From Emiliania huxleyi CCMP1516 (Eukaryota > Haptophyta > Isochrysidales > Noelaerhabdaceae), in NCBI RefSeq assembly GCF_000372725.1, contig NW_005200793.1:112730-176729 (forward strand): DNA of 64,000 bases, in the 5' to 3' direction. The notes below the pieces were generated by a model. That model ran no database searches. It was not told where the DNA came from and was given only the letters and a program-made list of their open reading frames with translations. The position numbers were made by a program, and so were the translations under genes. This document shows positions 1 to 9,453 of this stretch, one piece after another (within the stretch, counting starts at the first letter, position 1; each line of letters opens with the position of its first letter).

Positions 1-277
1 CGCACCCCGCACCGGCCGACGCTCCAATCGTTGTGTAGTACCTTCTCCTCGAAATGTTCGTTCCGGACATGCGTGTGTAGTGCGCCCCCCGGCATGCAAG
101 CGATGTCCGCCTGCTCCCAAGCTTCTGGGACTGAGGTGCACACATCGAGGACTCCATTTGTGTGCAGGCGGCACCCTTCCGATCGTTCGCCGATGTCCGA
201 AACCGGCATGTCCCTAACTAACTTTTCCAGGAGAAGGTACTACCCAACCATTGGAGCCTCGGCCGGTGCGGGGTGCG
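1..277. repeat. Fold-back element or MITE with about 49-bp inverted arms, cut by the window edge
   Basis: Positions 1-49 are the reverse complement of 229-277 with about four mismatches, separated by a 179-bp unique spacer. The arm may continue upstream of the window, so the true end and any target duplication cannot be seen. No open frame inside is convincing. This is the architecture of a miniature inverted-repeat or fold-back transposon, or of a long RNA hairpin if transcribed. Confidence 0.75.
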
Positions 278-1081
278 GCTCTGGGCCTGTGGGGGGGCAT
301 GGCCTCTTTTCACAGCCGAAAAAGGCACCCGCCCCCCCGGTTGTCGAGCTGCTTCGCCATAATAAGACAGCTGTCGCGGCCTACCAACAACCAAAAAGCG
401 GGGTTGTCGCACAGCCGAGGTACGGCCTCGTTCGTCCCTCGCACCCGGCCTGAGAGCGCTGGCACCGCTAATATTAGCACCTTGGGCGCCGAATAGGCGC
501 CCAAATAGTGGCACTAATAGTTCCCAACTGCTCCGTTGCGCCGCGCGCTGCGAGACAGTCAACCCTCTTCATGTGCTAAGTCACAGCCCGGTGTCGTATG
601 ACACCATTCCCCCAAACCACCCGGATACGAGTTCCTTATACCAATCCTACAGTCGTCTGAGACGACACCCGGATCGAGGATGGCTTTGCAGCCTCACCCG
701 CGATCAACAATACCGCAGAGCCGCGCACACGGCTCACCACCACCACCACTTGCTGAACACCGACCTTCGGGTTCAGATGCCGATCCCTCTGCAAACGAGG
801 AAAGAGAGACGTCTCACGATACTACGGAGGGCCTCGACCACGGTCAGACCACCCCGATCCCTACCACAGCTCTTGAGAAGATGAAAAAGAAGTATGTTAC
901 GTGTTGGGGTCCAAAGATCGTCGTTGTGGCGCTGCGGGAACATCCCCAGGGCCTCCAGGGCTCACACCTCAACCTCTCATAGACCAGCGCACAGCGCAAG
1001 CCCCAACGGATTTTCTTCTCATAATAAGGCTGGGAACGGCGTCCCGAGAAGTGGCCCTCCCCTCTCCATCCCTTCCCTAAA
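278..1081. other. No gene seen
   Basis: Short open frames occur on both strands but none has domain-like sequence or codon structure that I would defend. The stretch is GC-rich and of mixed composition. It would hold the upstream region of the UDP-galactopyranose mutase gene. Confidence 0.4.
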
Positions 1082-3107
1082 ATGTTGGTCCCCTCCATCG
1101 CCGCGCTTCTGTCGTCAGTCGCGTCAACGCCGGCGGCCGGCGTCGTCCTCGCCGACGACCGTTCGCCGGCGGGTGAGCGCCGCTTGCCCGAGCGACGCCA
1201 CCTGCACGAACGCAGCATGCGCGGCGGCGGCGGCACGCTCTTTCAGAGATTTTTCCCGCGGACGCCGGGAGAGCAGCCAGAGGTCATCTCATCGCCGCTG
1301 GAGCACGCCCTGCCCAACGTCGACGACGGCGGGCTGGGAAAGGCGTACACCAGCGTGCCCGAGCCGCCGCGGAAGTGGGACGTGTGCGTCGTCGGCGCGG
1401 GGCTGAGCGGCGGTGTGATCGCTGAGCGGTACGCGACGCTGCGCAAGCAATCGGTGCTGATCGTCGAGAAGCGGCGCCACATCGCCGGCAACTGCTACGA
1501 CTTTCTCGACGACCAGACCGGACTCCGGCTCAATCTGTCCGCCCTGCCCTCTCGACTCCCCGCCTCCCTCCCTCCGCCTCCACCTCCGCCCGCCTCCCCA
1601 CCTCCGCCAGCCTGCCCCTGCTCTGAGCAGGCACCTTCTCCCCGCCTCCCTCCCTCCACCTCCCCACCTCCGCCCGCCTCCCCACCTCCGCCAGCCTGCC
1701 CCTGCTCTGAGCAGGTACGGCCCGCACAACTTCCACACCAAGCTGACAAACGTCTGGGACTACGTGAAGCGGTTCGGCCGCTGGGCCCACTACTACCACA
1801 AGAAGCTGGCCTGGTCCGAGGGGCGGTTTGTCCCCTTCCCGCTCAACACCGAGACGCTCAACACGATCTACGACCAGCACCTCATGGGCGCGAATGAGAC
1901 GGCAGCCTTCCTCGCAAAGATCGCAGAGCCGTGCGGCCCGGGAGGGTGCTCAAACTCGGAGCAGCAGTCGGTAGCGAGCGTCGGCAGGGCGGCGTACAAC
2001 CAATTCTACCGTGGCTACACGCTGAAGCAGTGGGGCGTCGACCCGTCGCAGCTCGACGCGCTCGTGACGGGGAGGATCTCGGTTCGCAGCGACTTTGACA
2101 ACCGCTACTTCACCGACCGCTACCAGAGCCAGCCGAGGGACGGGTACACACGGTGGATGGCGGGCATCTTGAGCGACCCTCTCATCGACCTCGTGCTGGG
2201 CGTCGACTGGTTCGACGTGCAGCAGCGCCTCGCCGGCCGGTGCGGCAAGCTCATTTTCACCGGCCCGATCGACCACTACTTCGCCGACTCGGGCCTGCCG
2301 AAGCTGACGTACCGCTCGCTCCGCTTCGAGAAGCTGGCCGTGCTCAACATCGGAGAGCACGGGTACTACCAGCCCGGCACGTCGGTCAACTACCCCGAGA
2401 TGGCCGTCCCCTTCACTCGCTCGACTGAGTACGAGCTCTGCCCCGCGGGACGGCCAACTCATTTAGACGATGACTACTCGCTCATTGGTCCACAGGTACA
2501 AGCACTACCCCGGCCAGCCGCGCAGCAACCACACCGTCGTGGCGCGCGGAGACGAGCGGTCTTTGGTCGCAAGCTGTGAATAGCGCCTCTTGACAGGCGC
2601 AGACAGTGAACAGGTGCGCGAGACGAGCGGCGCGGACGGCGAGCCGTACTACCCGGTGCCGAACCCGCGCAACCACGCGCTGTACGCCAAGTACAAGGCG
2701 CGCGTGCCCCCCCCCCCCCCCTCTCCCTCTCCCTCCCCCGAGACGGCTCAAAGGGGCCGAGACTCTCTCCTCCGGCTCTACCTCGAGATTGCCCCGAGAC
2801 TAGGCGCTCGCGGACAAGGAGGCGCTCAAGGGCGTGCACTTCGTGGGCCGGCTGGCAAACTACAAGTACTTCAACATGGACCAGGCGGCCATCTCGAGAC
2901 AAGCCACTCGAGACCGCGCGAGACCACCCGAGATTACCACCCGAGATCACCCGAGAGCGCCCGAGAGTGCCCGAGCAGGCGATCGACAACGCGCTCAGGA
3001 TCTTCGACGGCCTCGACCGGGACAGCGCGCCCGGCCGGCCCCCGGTCAAGAAGAGGAAGAAGGAGCACAAGGGGGGCGCACACGAAGACGCGCTGCATTT
3101 CGACTGA
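1082..3107 (+). CDS. glf: UDP-galactopyranose mutase, six exons
   Basis: A flavoenzyme that interconverts UDP-galactopyranose and UDP-galactofuranose, the donor for galactofuranose-containing glycans. The proposed exons are 1082-1536, 1715-2428, 2496-2538, 2614-2697, 2804-2884 and 2979-3107; all phases agree and give 501 aa, the size of eukaryotic UGMs. Residues 105-110 (GAGLSG) form the FAD Rossmann loop, followed by the conserved IAGNCYDF stretch. YGPHNFHT is restored only when the first intron is removed. GEPYYPVPN and HFVGRLANYKYFNMDQ near the C-terminus are family signatures. About 95 N-terminal residues are extra and low-complexity; Met46 (near 1217) is an alternative start. Introns 4 and 5 (2698-2803, 2885-2978) use GC donors. 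The lysine-rich tail after the mutase core looks lineage-specific. Identification is from family motifs; the splice sites are my inference. Confidence 0.93.
1537..1714 (+). repeat. UGM intron 1 with an 84-bp tandem duplication that copies the splice acceptor
   Basis: Two C/T-rich units of about 84 bp (ending at 1630 and 1714) follow each other, each finishing with the same polypyrimidine tract and CTGAGCAG acceptor. Using the 1714 acceptor gives the canonical mutase sequence. Using the 1630 acceptor would add 84 nt that contain no stop codon in the reading frame. Confidence 0.8.
2539..2613 (+). repeat. Introner-like intron 3 of the UGM gene
   Basis: A 75-nt GT-AG intron whose first ~22 nt (GTGGCGCGCGGAGACGAGCG...) resemble the start of the next exon (GTGCGCGAGACGAGCGGCGC). 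Its 3' part contains CTGTGAATAG and GACAGTGAACAG, related to the hairpin core seen in the 17-23 kb gene. Removal gives TVVRETSGADGEPYYP, the expected mutase sequence. Confidence 0.75.
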
Positions 3108-3342
3108 CCAGCGCAGAATCTAGTCCTAGACGCGAGGCGTAATTCCCGAACTGAGTCGGATTTCGACGTCCCACGCTTAAAATTCGCAATGTTCAAAATG
3201 CTCCAAGTGCTCCAAAATGGCTAGCCAATATCTTCTCTCCGCACTAAAGTCTCGCATCGGGGTTCATTTCAACAAAAAGACATGTAGAGATCTGAAGGCA
3301 AAACCAAAAGGCTAAAGGGCGGTGTGGCCGCGTGCGGACCGT

Positions 3343-3576
3343 GAGTTGACGGAAATCGGGGGACGCGACCCTCCCACTTCGCCACAGACGGTCCCGCGCC
3401 TCGCCGCTATGACGGGCACACGCCCCGCACCGTCCGCTGTGTGCCCGTCTTTGTCCGGAGTGAAAAGTCCAACGCGCTCGTCGGTGGCGGCTTCCCCCGA
3501 CTGCGCCGCGCTCGGCGAACCTCGACAGCGCCTTGGGTGGCATGCAGCTCTTTGCGCCTGAAGCCTGGAGAGCAAC
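3343..3576 (+). repeat. 230-bp dispersed repeat, copy 1
   Basis: From GTTGACGGAAATC to the end of GCCTGGAGAGCA this stretch matches 30531-30760 at roughly 90% identity by eye, with small indels. Copy 1 lies between the UGM and ankyrin genes. The open frames through it are not conserved between copies, so it looks like a transposon fragment or a non-coding dispersed repeat. Confidence 0.85.
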
Positions 3577-3661
3577 GCCAGCACTTGCGCGAGTGCGGCG
3601 GGTGCGCGAGCGCCCCGAGCGGCCCGCCGCCGTTGGGGGCGCGCAAGCAGTGTGGTCTCCG

Positions 3662-3770
3662 CCCCATCCACACTGCACCAGCACCAGCACCACCACCCTC
3701 GTTCCACGGACGGGGTGCTGGTGGGCGTCTCCCTGCTGTTGATCGCGGCGACGGGTTAGAGTCGAGGTTG
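3662..3770 (+). repeat. Short repeat flanking the ankyrin gene, upstream copy
   Basis: A block with CACCAGCACCA, CCCTCGTTCCACGG and GGGTGCTGGTGGGCGTCTCC recurs just after the ankyrin gene at 6079-6160. CACCAGCACCA and TGCTGGTGG are mutually complementary, so each copy could fold into a hairpin. The two copies bracket the gene in direct orientation. Confidence 0.7.
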
Positions 3771-3890
3771 AAATTGTAGTACAGCTTACTGGGAGAAAAG
3801 AGAGAGGGGGTGTGTTCTCTAGGCCCCTAATAAATTGTACGCCGGGGCCAGCCGGCTCTTTGTAAGTACGCCGGAACGCTGAACACACGT

Positions 3891-6077
3891 ATGGTGGCGT
3901 GCAGCATTTTTGGCGAGGCGGCGGCGGGAGCGAGTGACGCGGCCTCTTCGAGCTCACTGGGCAGCCTTCCCGCAGAGGCGGCGAACGCGGCTGCGGAAGG
4001 CGACGAGGCGGCGCTGCTGGCGTGGATTGACAGCGGCGGGCAGGTCAACGCGACTTGCGGGGTAGGCAATGCGAGCGGCAGCACTGCGCTGATGCTCGCT
4101 GCCCAGGAGGGCCACGAGCGGGTGGTCGAGCTGCTGCTGCAGCACGGCGCTGAGATCAGCCTGCAGAACAGCGTCGGCTGGACCGCGCTGATGCTCGCCG
4201 CCCAGGAGGGGCACGAGCGGGTGGTCGAGCTGTTGCTGCAGCGCGGCGCGGAGATCAACTTGCAGAACAGCTACGGCGTCACCGCGCTGATGCTTGCCGC
4301 CAACTACGGCCACGAGCGGGTGATCGAGTTGCTGCTGCAGCGTGGCGCGGAGATCGACGAGCAGAACAGCAAAGGCGGCACCGCGCTGATGGGCGCCGCC
4401 GACAACGGCCATGAGCGGGTGGTCGAGCTGCTGCTGCTTCGGCACGGCGCAGAGGTCGACGAGCAGAACAGCGCCGGCGGCACCGCGCTGATGGGCGCCG
4501 CCGGCAACGGCCACGAGCGGGTGGTCGAGTTGCTGCTGCGGCACGGCGCTGATGTCAACCTGCAGAACAACGAAAGCGGCACCGCGCTGATGGACGCTGC
4601 CGCCGAAGGCCACGAGCGGGTGGTAGAGCTGTTGCTGCAGCGCGGCGCAGAGATCGACATGCAGACCAGCGACGGCGTCACCGCACTGATGGCCGCCGCT
4701 TTCGAAGGCCACCCCGCCGTCGTGCTCCGCTTGCTGCGGGCGGGCGCGGATACGAAGCTGCGCTCTGTGAACGGCAAGTCCGCGCTGCAGTTTGCCAAAG
4801 AGAATGGCCACGCCGCGTGTGTCGAGGCCTTCCGGCAGCACGTCGCGGAGGTGACTGCGAGCCGGCGCGAGGCGGCGGCGGGCGGCGCGGGGCGGCGCGA
4901 GGCGGCGGCGAGAGGGGCGGGCGGCGCTTCCTCGGGCGAGGCGGCGGCGGGAGCGAACGCCGCGGCCTCTTCCAGCTTACTGGGCAACCTTCCCGAAGAG
5001 GCCGCGACAGCAGCTCTCCAAGGCGACGAGGCGGCGCTGCTGGCGTGGCTTGACAGCGGCGGGCGGGCCAACGCGACTTGCGTGGTAGGCGGTGTGAGCG
5101 GCTACACCCCGTTGATGCTCGCCGCCAACTACGGCCACGAGCCCGCCAACTACGGCCACGAGCGGGTGGTCAAGCTGCTGCTTCAGCGCGGCGCCGAGAT
5201 CAACCTACAGAACAGCGAAGGCGGCACCGCGCTGATGAGCGCCGCCTATGAGGGCCACGAGCGGGTGGTCGAGTTGCTGCTTCAGCGCGGCGCGGAGATC
5301 GACTTGCGGAGCAGCAAAGGCGGCACCGCGCTGATGGGCGCCGCCGGCCAAGGCCACCCCGCCGTCGTGCTCCGCCTGCTGCGGGCGGGCGCGGATACGA
5401 ACCTGCGCTCTGAGGACGGCAAGTCCGCGCTGCAGTGGGCGAAGGAGCACGGCCACGCCGAGTGCGTGCGCGCCCTCGAAGAGCATGCGGCGGCGGCGGC
5501 GGCTGCGGCGGCAGCGGCGAGGGAGGCGGTGAGAGCGGCGGCGGAGGCGGAGGCGACGCGGCATGCCGAGGCGCTGCTAGCGGGGGAGGAGGCGGAGAAG
5601 GAGGCGGGGGAGCGCGCTAGGGAGAGCAAGAAGGCAAAGAACAAGAAGAAGAAGGGGAAGGGGAAGGGCGGCGGGGGCGGCGCTGGGCCGTCGCGGGAGC
5701 CCGAGGATGAGGCAGCGATGGCGGCGGGAGAGGAGGCGGAGTTGGCGGCGGCGCTAGAGGAGAGCGCGAGGCTGGAGGTGGAGAGGCGGGCGCCCGACGA
5801 GCAAGCGTCGTCCTCTTTGGCTGCAGAGAGGCCGCCTTCGGTGGAGGAGGAGGAGCCGCCGGACGACTTCGTCTGCCCAATCACGACCGAGCTGATGAGC
5901 GACCCGGTGATGGCGGCTGACGGGCACGCGTACGAGCGGACGGCGATCGAGCGCTGGCTCGCGACCAAGTCGACGAGCCCGCTAACGGGCGGCGCGCTCG
6001 AGCACCCATACCTCACCCCCAACCACATCCTGCGCCGTCAGATCCGGGACTGGGAGGGGGCGCGCAAGGCAGCGTGA
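3891..6077 (+). CDS. Ankyrin-repeat protein with C-terminal U-box, putative E3 ubiquitin ligase
   Basis: A single-exon 728-aa frame. Two blocks of ankyrin repeats (about residues 20-330 and 365-535) share the signature GHERVVELLLQRGAEI; each block opens with a related leader (LPAEAANAAAEGDEAALLAW and LPEEAATAALQGDEAALLAW), so the gene arose by internal duplication. A micro-duplication (ANYGHEPANYGHE) sits in the second block. Residues 540-640 are Ala/Glu/Lys-rich with a KKAKNKKKKGKGKGGGGG basic run and probable coiled coil. The last ~75 residues (DDFVCPITTELMSDPVMAADGHAYER...) are a U-box, which recruits E2 enzymes without zinc. The ankyrins would choose substrates. Start chosen at the first ATG; a stop precedes it. 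Confidence 0.9.
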   Translation: MVACSIFGEAAAGASDAASSSSLGSLPAEAANAAAEGDEAALLAWIDSGGQVNATCGVGNASGSTALMLAAQEGHERVVELLLQHGAEISLQNSVGWTALMLAAQEGHERVVELLLQRGAEINLQNSYGVTALMLAANYGHERVIELLLQRGAEIDEQNSKGGTALMGAADNGHERVVELLLLRHGAEVDEQNSAGGTALMGAAGNGHERVVELLLRHGADVNLQNNESGTALMDAAAEGHERVVELLLQRGAEIDMQTSDGVTALMAAAFEGHPAVVLRLLRAGADTKLRSVNGKSALQFAKENGHAACVEAFRQHVAEVTASRREAAAGGAGRREAAARGAGGASSGEAAAGANAAASSSLLGNLPEEAATAALQGDEAALLAWLDSGGRANATCVVGGVSGYTPLMLAANYGHEPANYGHERVVKLLLQRGAEINLQNSEGGTALMSAAYEGHERVVELLLQRGAEIDLRSSKGGTALMGAAGQGHPAVVLRLLRAGADTNLRSEDGKSALQWAKEHGHAECVRALEEHAAAAAAAAAAAREAVRAAAEAEATRHAEALLAGEEAEKEAGERARESKKAKNKKKKGKGKGGGGGAGPSREPEDEAAMAAGEEAELAAALEESARLEVERRAPDEQASSSLAAERPPSVEEEEPPDDFVCPITTELMSDPVMAADGHAYERTAIERWLATKSTSPLTGGALEHPYLTPNHILRRQIRDWEGARKAA

Positions 6078-6078
6078 C

Positions 6079-6160
6079 CATGCATCCACCCGCACCAGCA
6101 CCACCCTCGTTCCACGGGGTGCTGGTGGGCGTCTCCCTCACCCCCTCTGGGTAGAGTAGG
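6079..6160 (+). repeat. Short repeat flanking the ankyrin gene, downstream copy
   Basis: Second copy of the element at 3662-3770 (CCCTCGTTCCACGG then GGTGCTGGTGGGCGTCTCC), beginning directly after the ankyrin stop codon. Confidence 0.7.
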
Positions 6161-6690
6161 GCTCGCGAGAAAAAGAATTTTACAACCAAGGAAAAGAATT
6201 TGCAACCAAAGAAACCGTCTGTCTTCTACCACGAACTAAAGCCGTACCTCGCACGACCCTGTCCTCCTCCCCCATCCCTCGTGTTTGGGTTTGTCGTCTG
6301 TTTTCTTTCTTTCTTTCTTTACACTGGGGGCACGGGACTCTGGCTACTGGCACTAACACAGGAACACCTGGAAAGTGCGTGTTTCGCAGCGTGTGGGTGT
6401 GCGTGTTCATCCTTTTTACTTTGAGGCTGTCGCTCCAAAAAAATCCTTTCACGTTTCAGGCTGTCACAGAAAAACACAACCCCGGACCCTCGAGTAGACG
6501 CACAAGCAGAAACAGTCCGTCGAGAAACAGCAACGACACAGTCAGAAGTCAGCACTGGGTCCCAGGAAGGCGAGTGCGATGACGGCCTCTAGTGTGAGCT
6601 CTAGCTAGTGAGCTCATACGCACGCACGCAGATACATCGCTACTGCATTCGAGGCGGAATTTCACGCGGCGAACACCAAGGAATCAGAGT
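6161..6690 (+). repeat. Intergenic stretch holding a GAAAAAGAATTTTACA/ACTGGCACTAACACAGG dispersed element
   Basis: GAAAAAGAATTTTACAACC (6169 onward), CTCGCACGACC (about 6247) and a GGGCACGGGACT...ACTGGCACTAACACAGG block (6327-6366) also occur at 32656-32728, 32942-33020 and in part at 51513-51545. A TTTCTTTCTTTCTTT run lies between. No protein gene is evident. The right part (6370-6690) shows nothing recognisable. Confidence 0.6.
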
Positions 6691-8954
6691 TCACGGGTGC
6701 CGCTGCGCAGGCCGAGGCGCGGTTGGGGTGCCCACCGTGCGCCCGCCCTCGTTGAAGGCGTCGACAACAAAGTCATACTCGACTCCAGCGGACAGCGCGC
6801 GCGTCTCCAGCGACGTTGCCCCGCCGTACACCTGGTAACTGTGAAACTGGCCGGGGGCGCCGCGCTCGCCGAAGCGCACCACGTACCACTCCGCCCGTGC
6901 CGCCGCGTCCCACGCAACGCTGGCGCGCCGTGCGTCGGCGCTGTCGCGGGTCACTCGCGGCGCGCCGACCCTCGCCGGCGGCTTGACGGCGGCGGTCGTG
7001 CCGAATATGCGGAGGTCGGAGAGGCCAAACGCGGCGCCGGCGGGCGTGTGCGCCGAGATGACCCGGAGGTGGCGCAGCGACAGAGGCTGGCGGAGCGCGA
7101 CGTAGTCGTGCGGCGAGTCGCGCCCGCCCTCCCTGCGGTCGAGTTCGGGGACCACCGTCCACCGCACGCCGTCCGCCGACGCCTCGCAGTAGTACCGGCA
7201 CGCGTCGCGGAGCGGGAGGCGTCCCGTCTGCTTGGCGCCCACCTGGTGGGGGCCAGGAGGTGGGTGGTGTGGTGTGTGGTGGCCAGGGGGGGAAAGGCGA
7301 AGGGAGGCGGCGGTGGCGAGAGAGGTCGGTGGTGGCAAAGGGGGCATCGAAGCGTGTCAGGCGTCGCCTCAGCAAAGTTGAGCTGCACCGCGTAGGCTGT
7401 CGCGTTGGCGCCCAGGTCCACCGCCAGCCACTCCCCCGCCGCGCCGGTCTCCGCTGACCAGCACGTGCGGATGTCCTCGTCGAAGGCGCGCGACGGGGCG
7501 TTGGCGCCGGAAGTGGAGCTGGCGGTGGCCGGCTTGTGGAGAGACAAAAGCTGCCAGTCGGGGCGCCTAGTGGCAGGTGGAGGAAGGTCTGGCATCCCAT
7601 GGTGGCACGGGCAGGGGCACAAGGAGCCTTCCAGGGCCAACGTCCAGGTGCTCGTTCTCTGTGTGTCTGTGTCTGTGTGACTGCGTGCGAGATTTGCCTG
7701 CCGTCGACGCCAACGGGGAAGTCGCCGAGGTACGTGTCTGCGTTCATCCACTCGCCCTGCACGTGCACCGGGTTGATGACGAGTCGGCGGATGCGCCTCG
7801 CGATGACGGCGGTGGTGACGTGCCACAATCCGCCGTCGAGGCCGCGGAAGATGCTGCCATGCCCCGCGCCTCGCATGAAGCCCGTCGGCTTGGCGGAGAA
7901 GGGCGAGAAGGGCGAGTACTTGCTGTGGTGGCTGTGGCCTAAGTCGCGGAGGCTCTTCGCCACAAAGAAGCCGTCGCTGTACGTGAAGAATTGCGTGCCG
8001 GGCGAGGCATACTGGAGGAAGTATACGCCGCCCACCTTGGTTATCCACGGACCTTCAACATACGGAGCAAGTCTGTAGTCGTCGTTGCCGTTGCCGCTCA
8101 CCTCCCACCCGTTCCGCGCGGCGTCGGCGAACGCCACCGCGCTGTGGTGCGAGACCTCCCTCCACCCCCGCGCCGGGTCGAGCTCGACGACGTGCGACGC
8201 GTTGCCCCCACCTGTCGGGCCCCAAGTCTGGTGGGAACCGTACGCCAGGTACACTCTTCCATCGTCGTCGAGGAAGAGCGCCGGGTCGGCGTACGAGGGC
8301 AGGGTCGCCACCTCCCGCCACTTGCCCTTGAACGGGTCGTCGGTGGTATACAGCGCTCTCGAGTGCGACGCGGTGAAGAAGAGCCGGCCCTCCATCTGCA
8401 TCACCGTCGGCGCGTAGTCGTCGACTGGGAGGCCTACGGGACGTGTCGGGGACACGTCGTGGACGAGTCCCGGACATGGTGTGTTTGAGCCATTTTTAAG
8501 TTCAACATATCGCGCCAGTCGGCACGATGAGGGACCATCGGAGCATGTCGTTGGACGCGTAGTACCCGCCATTCTTGGACAGGAAGAGCAAGTACCGCCC
8601 GCCGAAGACCACCATGGTCGGGTCCGCCCCTTCGCGGAACGACTCCCCCGTGGTGGGCTGGAAACGGTACGGCAGATCGATCGGGTTGCAGAACGTCGGC
8701 GCTGCGGCGGCCGCCCCGCCCACGGCCTCGGCGGCGGCGGCGGCGGTATGGCTCTCGAGAAGCCCACGCGAGCTCCGCTCGGCAACCGCCGCACGCCGCG
8801 GTGCAGCGGCCGAGCCTCTTCCCTCCTGCGCCAATGCCACCGCCTGCCGCAGCGTCGGCTCGAGGCACTGGCAGCGGCCCTGCCCTGTTGCGCAATGAGA
8901 CGTGCCTGCGGCAACCGGCAACGCACGGCGCTGAGCCGTCTCCGCCAAGTGCAT
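6691..8954 (-). CDS. GH43-like glycosidase with F5/8-type C and fibronectin-III-like domains
   Basis: Four exons (8954-8516, 8433-7698, 7566-7368, 7242-6691) join in phase to 641 aa; all three introns have GC donors. The N-terminal half is a five-bladed-propeller glycosidase of the GH43 type: NPIDLPYRF...GADPTMVVF places the first catalytic aspartate, and DDYAPTVMQ, SYADPALFLDDDGRVYLAYG and the EGPWITKVGGVYFLQYA region supply the rest. It should hydrolyse arabino- or xylo-type or related glycans. It is followed by an F5/8C (discoidin-like) module (KPATASSTSGANAPSRAFD...WLAVDLG) and an FN3-like module ending in YDFVVDAFNEGG. I see no clear signal peptide at the chosen Met, so the real start may lie upstream or the protein may be fused to the adjoining GT61 reading frame. 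Substrate cannot be fixed from sequence. Confidence 0.8.
8434..8515 (-). repeat. Intron of the GH43-like gene carrying the CGTCCCGTAG-ended core
   Basis: Minus-strand GC-AG intron of 82 nt. It ends in ACACGTCCCGTAG just before GCCTCCC and shares about 45 nt (ACACCATGTCCGGG...CGTCCCGTAG) with the intron at 9113-9190. Removing it gives LIVPTGLPVDDYAPTV, the expected GH43 sequence. Confidence 0.75.
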
Positions 8955-9378
8955 CCCGTGGGGAGCTTGGGCTGGGCGAGCCGCCTTGGTCTGACTTGTC
9001 CCGCACCACCGCGAGCTCGAAGCAGTTCATCGCGGCGTACAAGCACCCCCTCACGGTGCCGCCCTCCCTGCCGCATTGCTCCTCAGTCTTCCCGCTCCTC
9101 TCGTCGGGCGGCCTACGGGACGCGTAACGGACGCGTCGTGGGGGGGCGAGCCCCGGGCATGTGTCGGGTCCGCTCCGCTCGTCTCGCGGCCGGAGGCTGC
9201 AGAGCTGAAGCCGCTTGAGGCGGAGGCGGGCTGCCACGGCGGCATACGCTGGCTGGTGGGCGGCGGCCCACGGCGTCACCTACGAAGCTGTGCGGCTCGC
9301 GTGACAGGATGAGCCGGCCGGCGGCCGAAGGCGTGAGATTGAGCCGTGTCCCTTGTGCTTGAGAGTGTCTGTCTGTCC

Positions 9379-9419
<41 letters not shown>

Positions 9420-9422
9420 GCC

Positions 9423-9453
<31 letters not shown>

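Noticed and set aside
573..1406. Overlapping 100-170-aa frames upstream of and across the UGM start
   Set aside because: Mutually overlapping, Ser/Arg/Pro-rich and without motifs; the UGM frame is supported by a Rossmann motif.
5435..6028. Long minus-strand open frame across the ankyrin/U-box gene
   Set aside because: Ser/Ala-rich shadow of a high-GC coding region; the plus strand encodes clear ankyrin repeats and a U-box.
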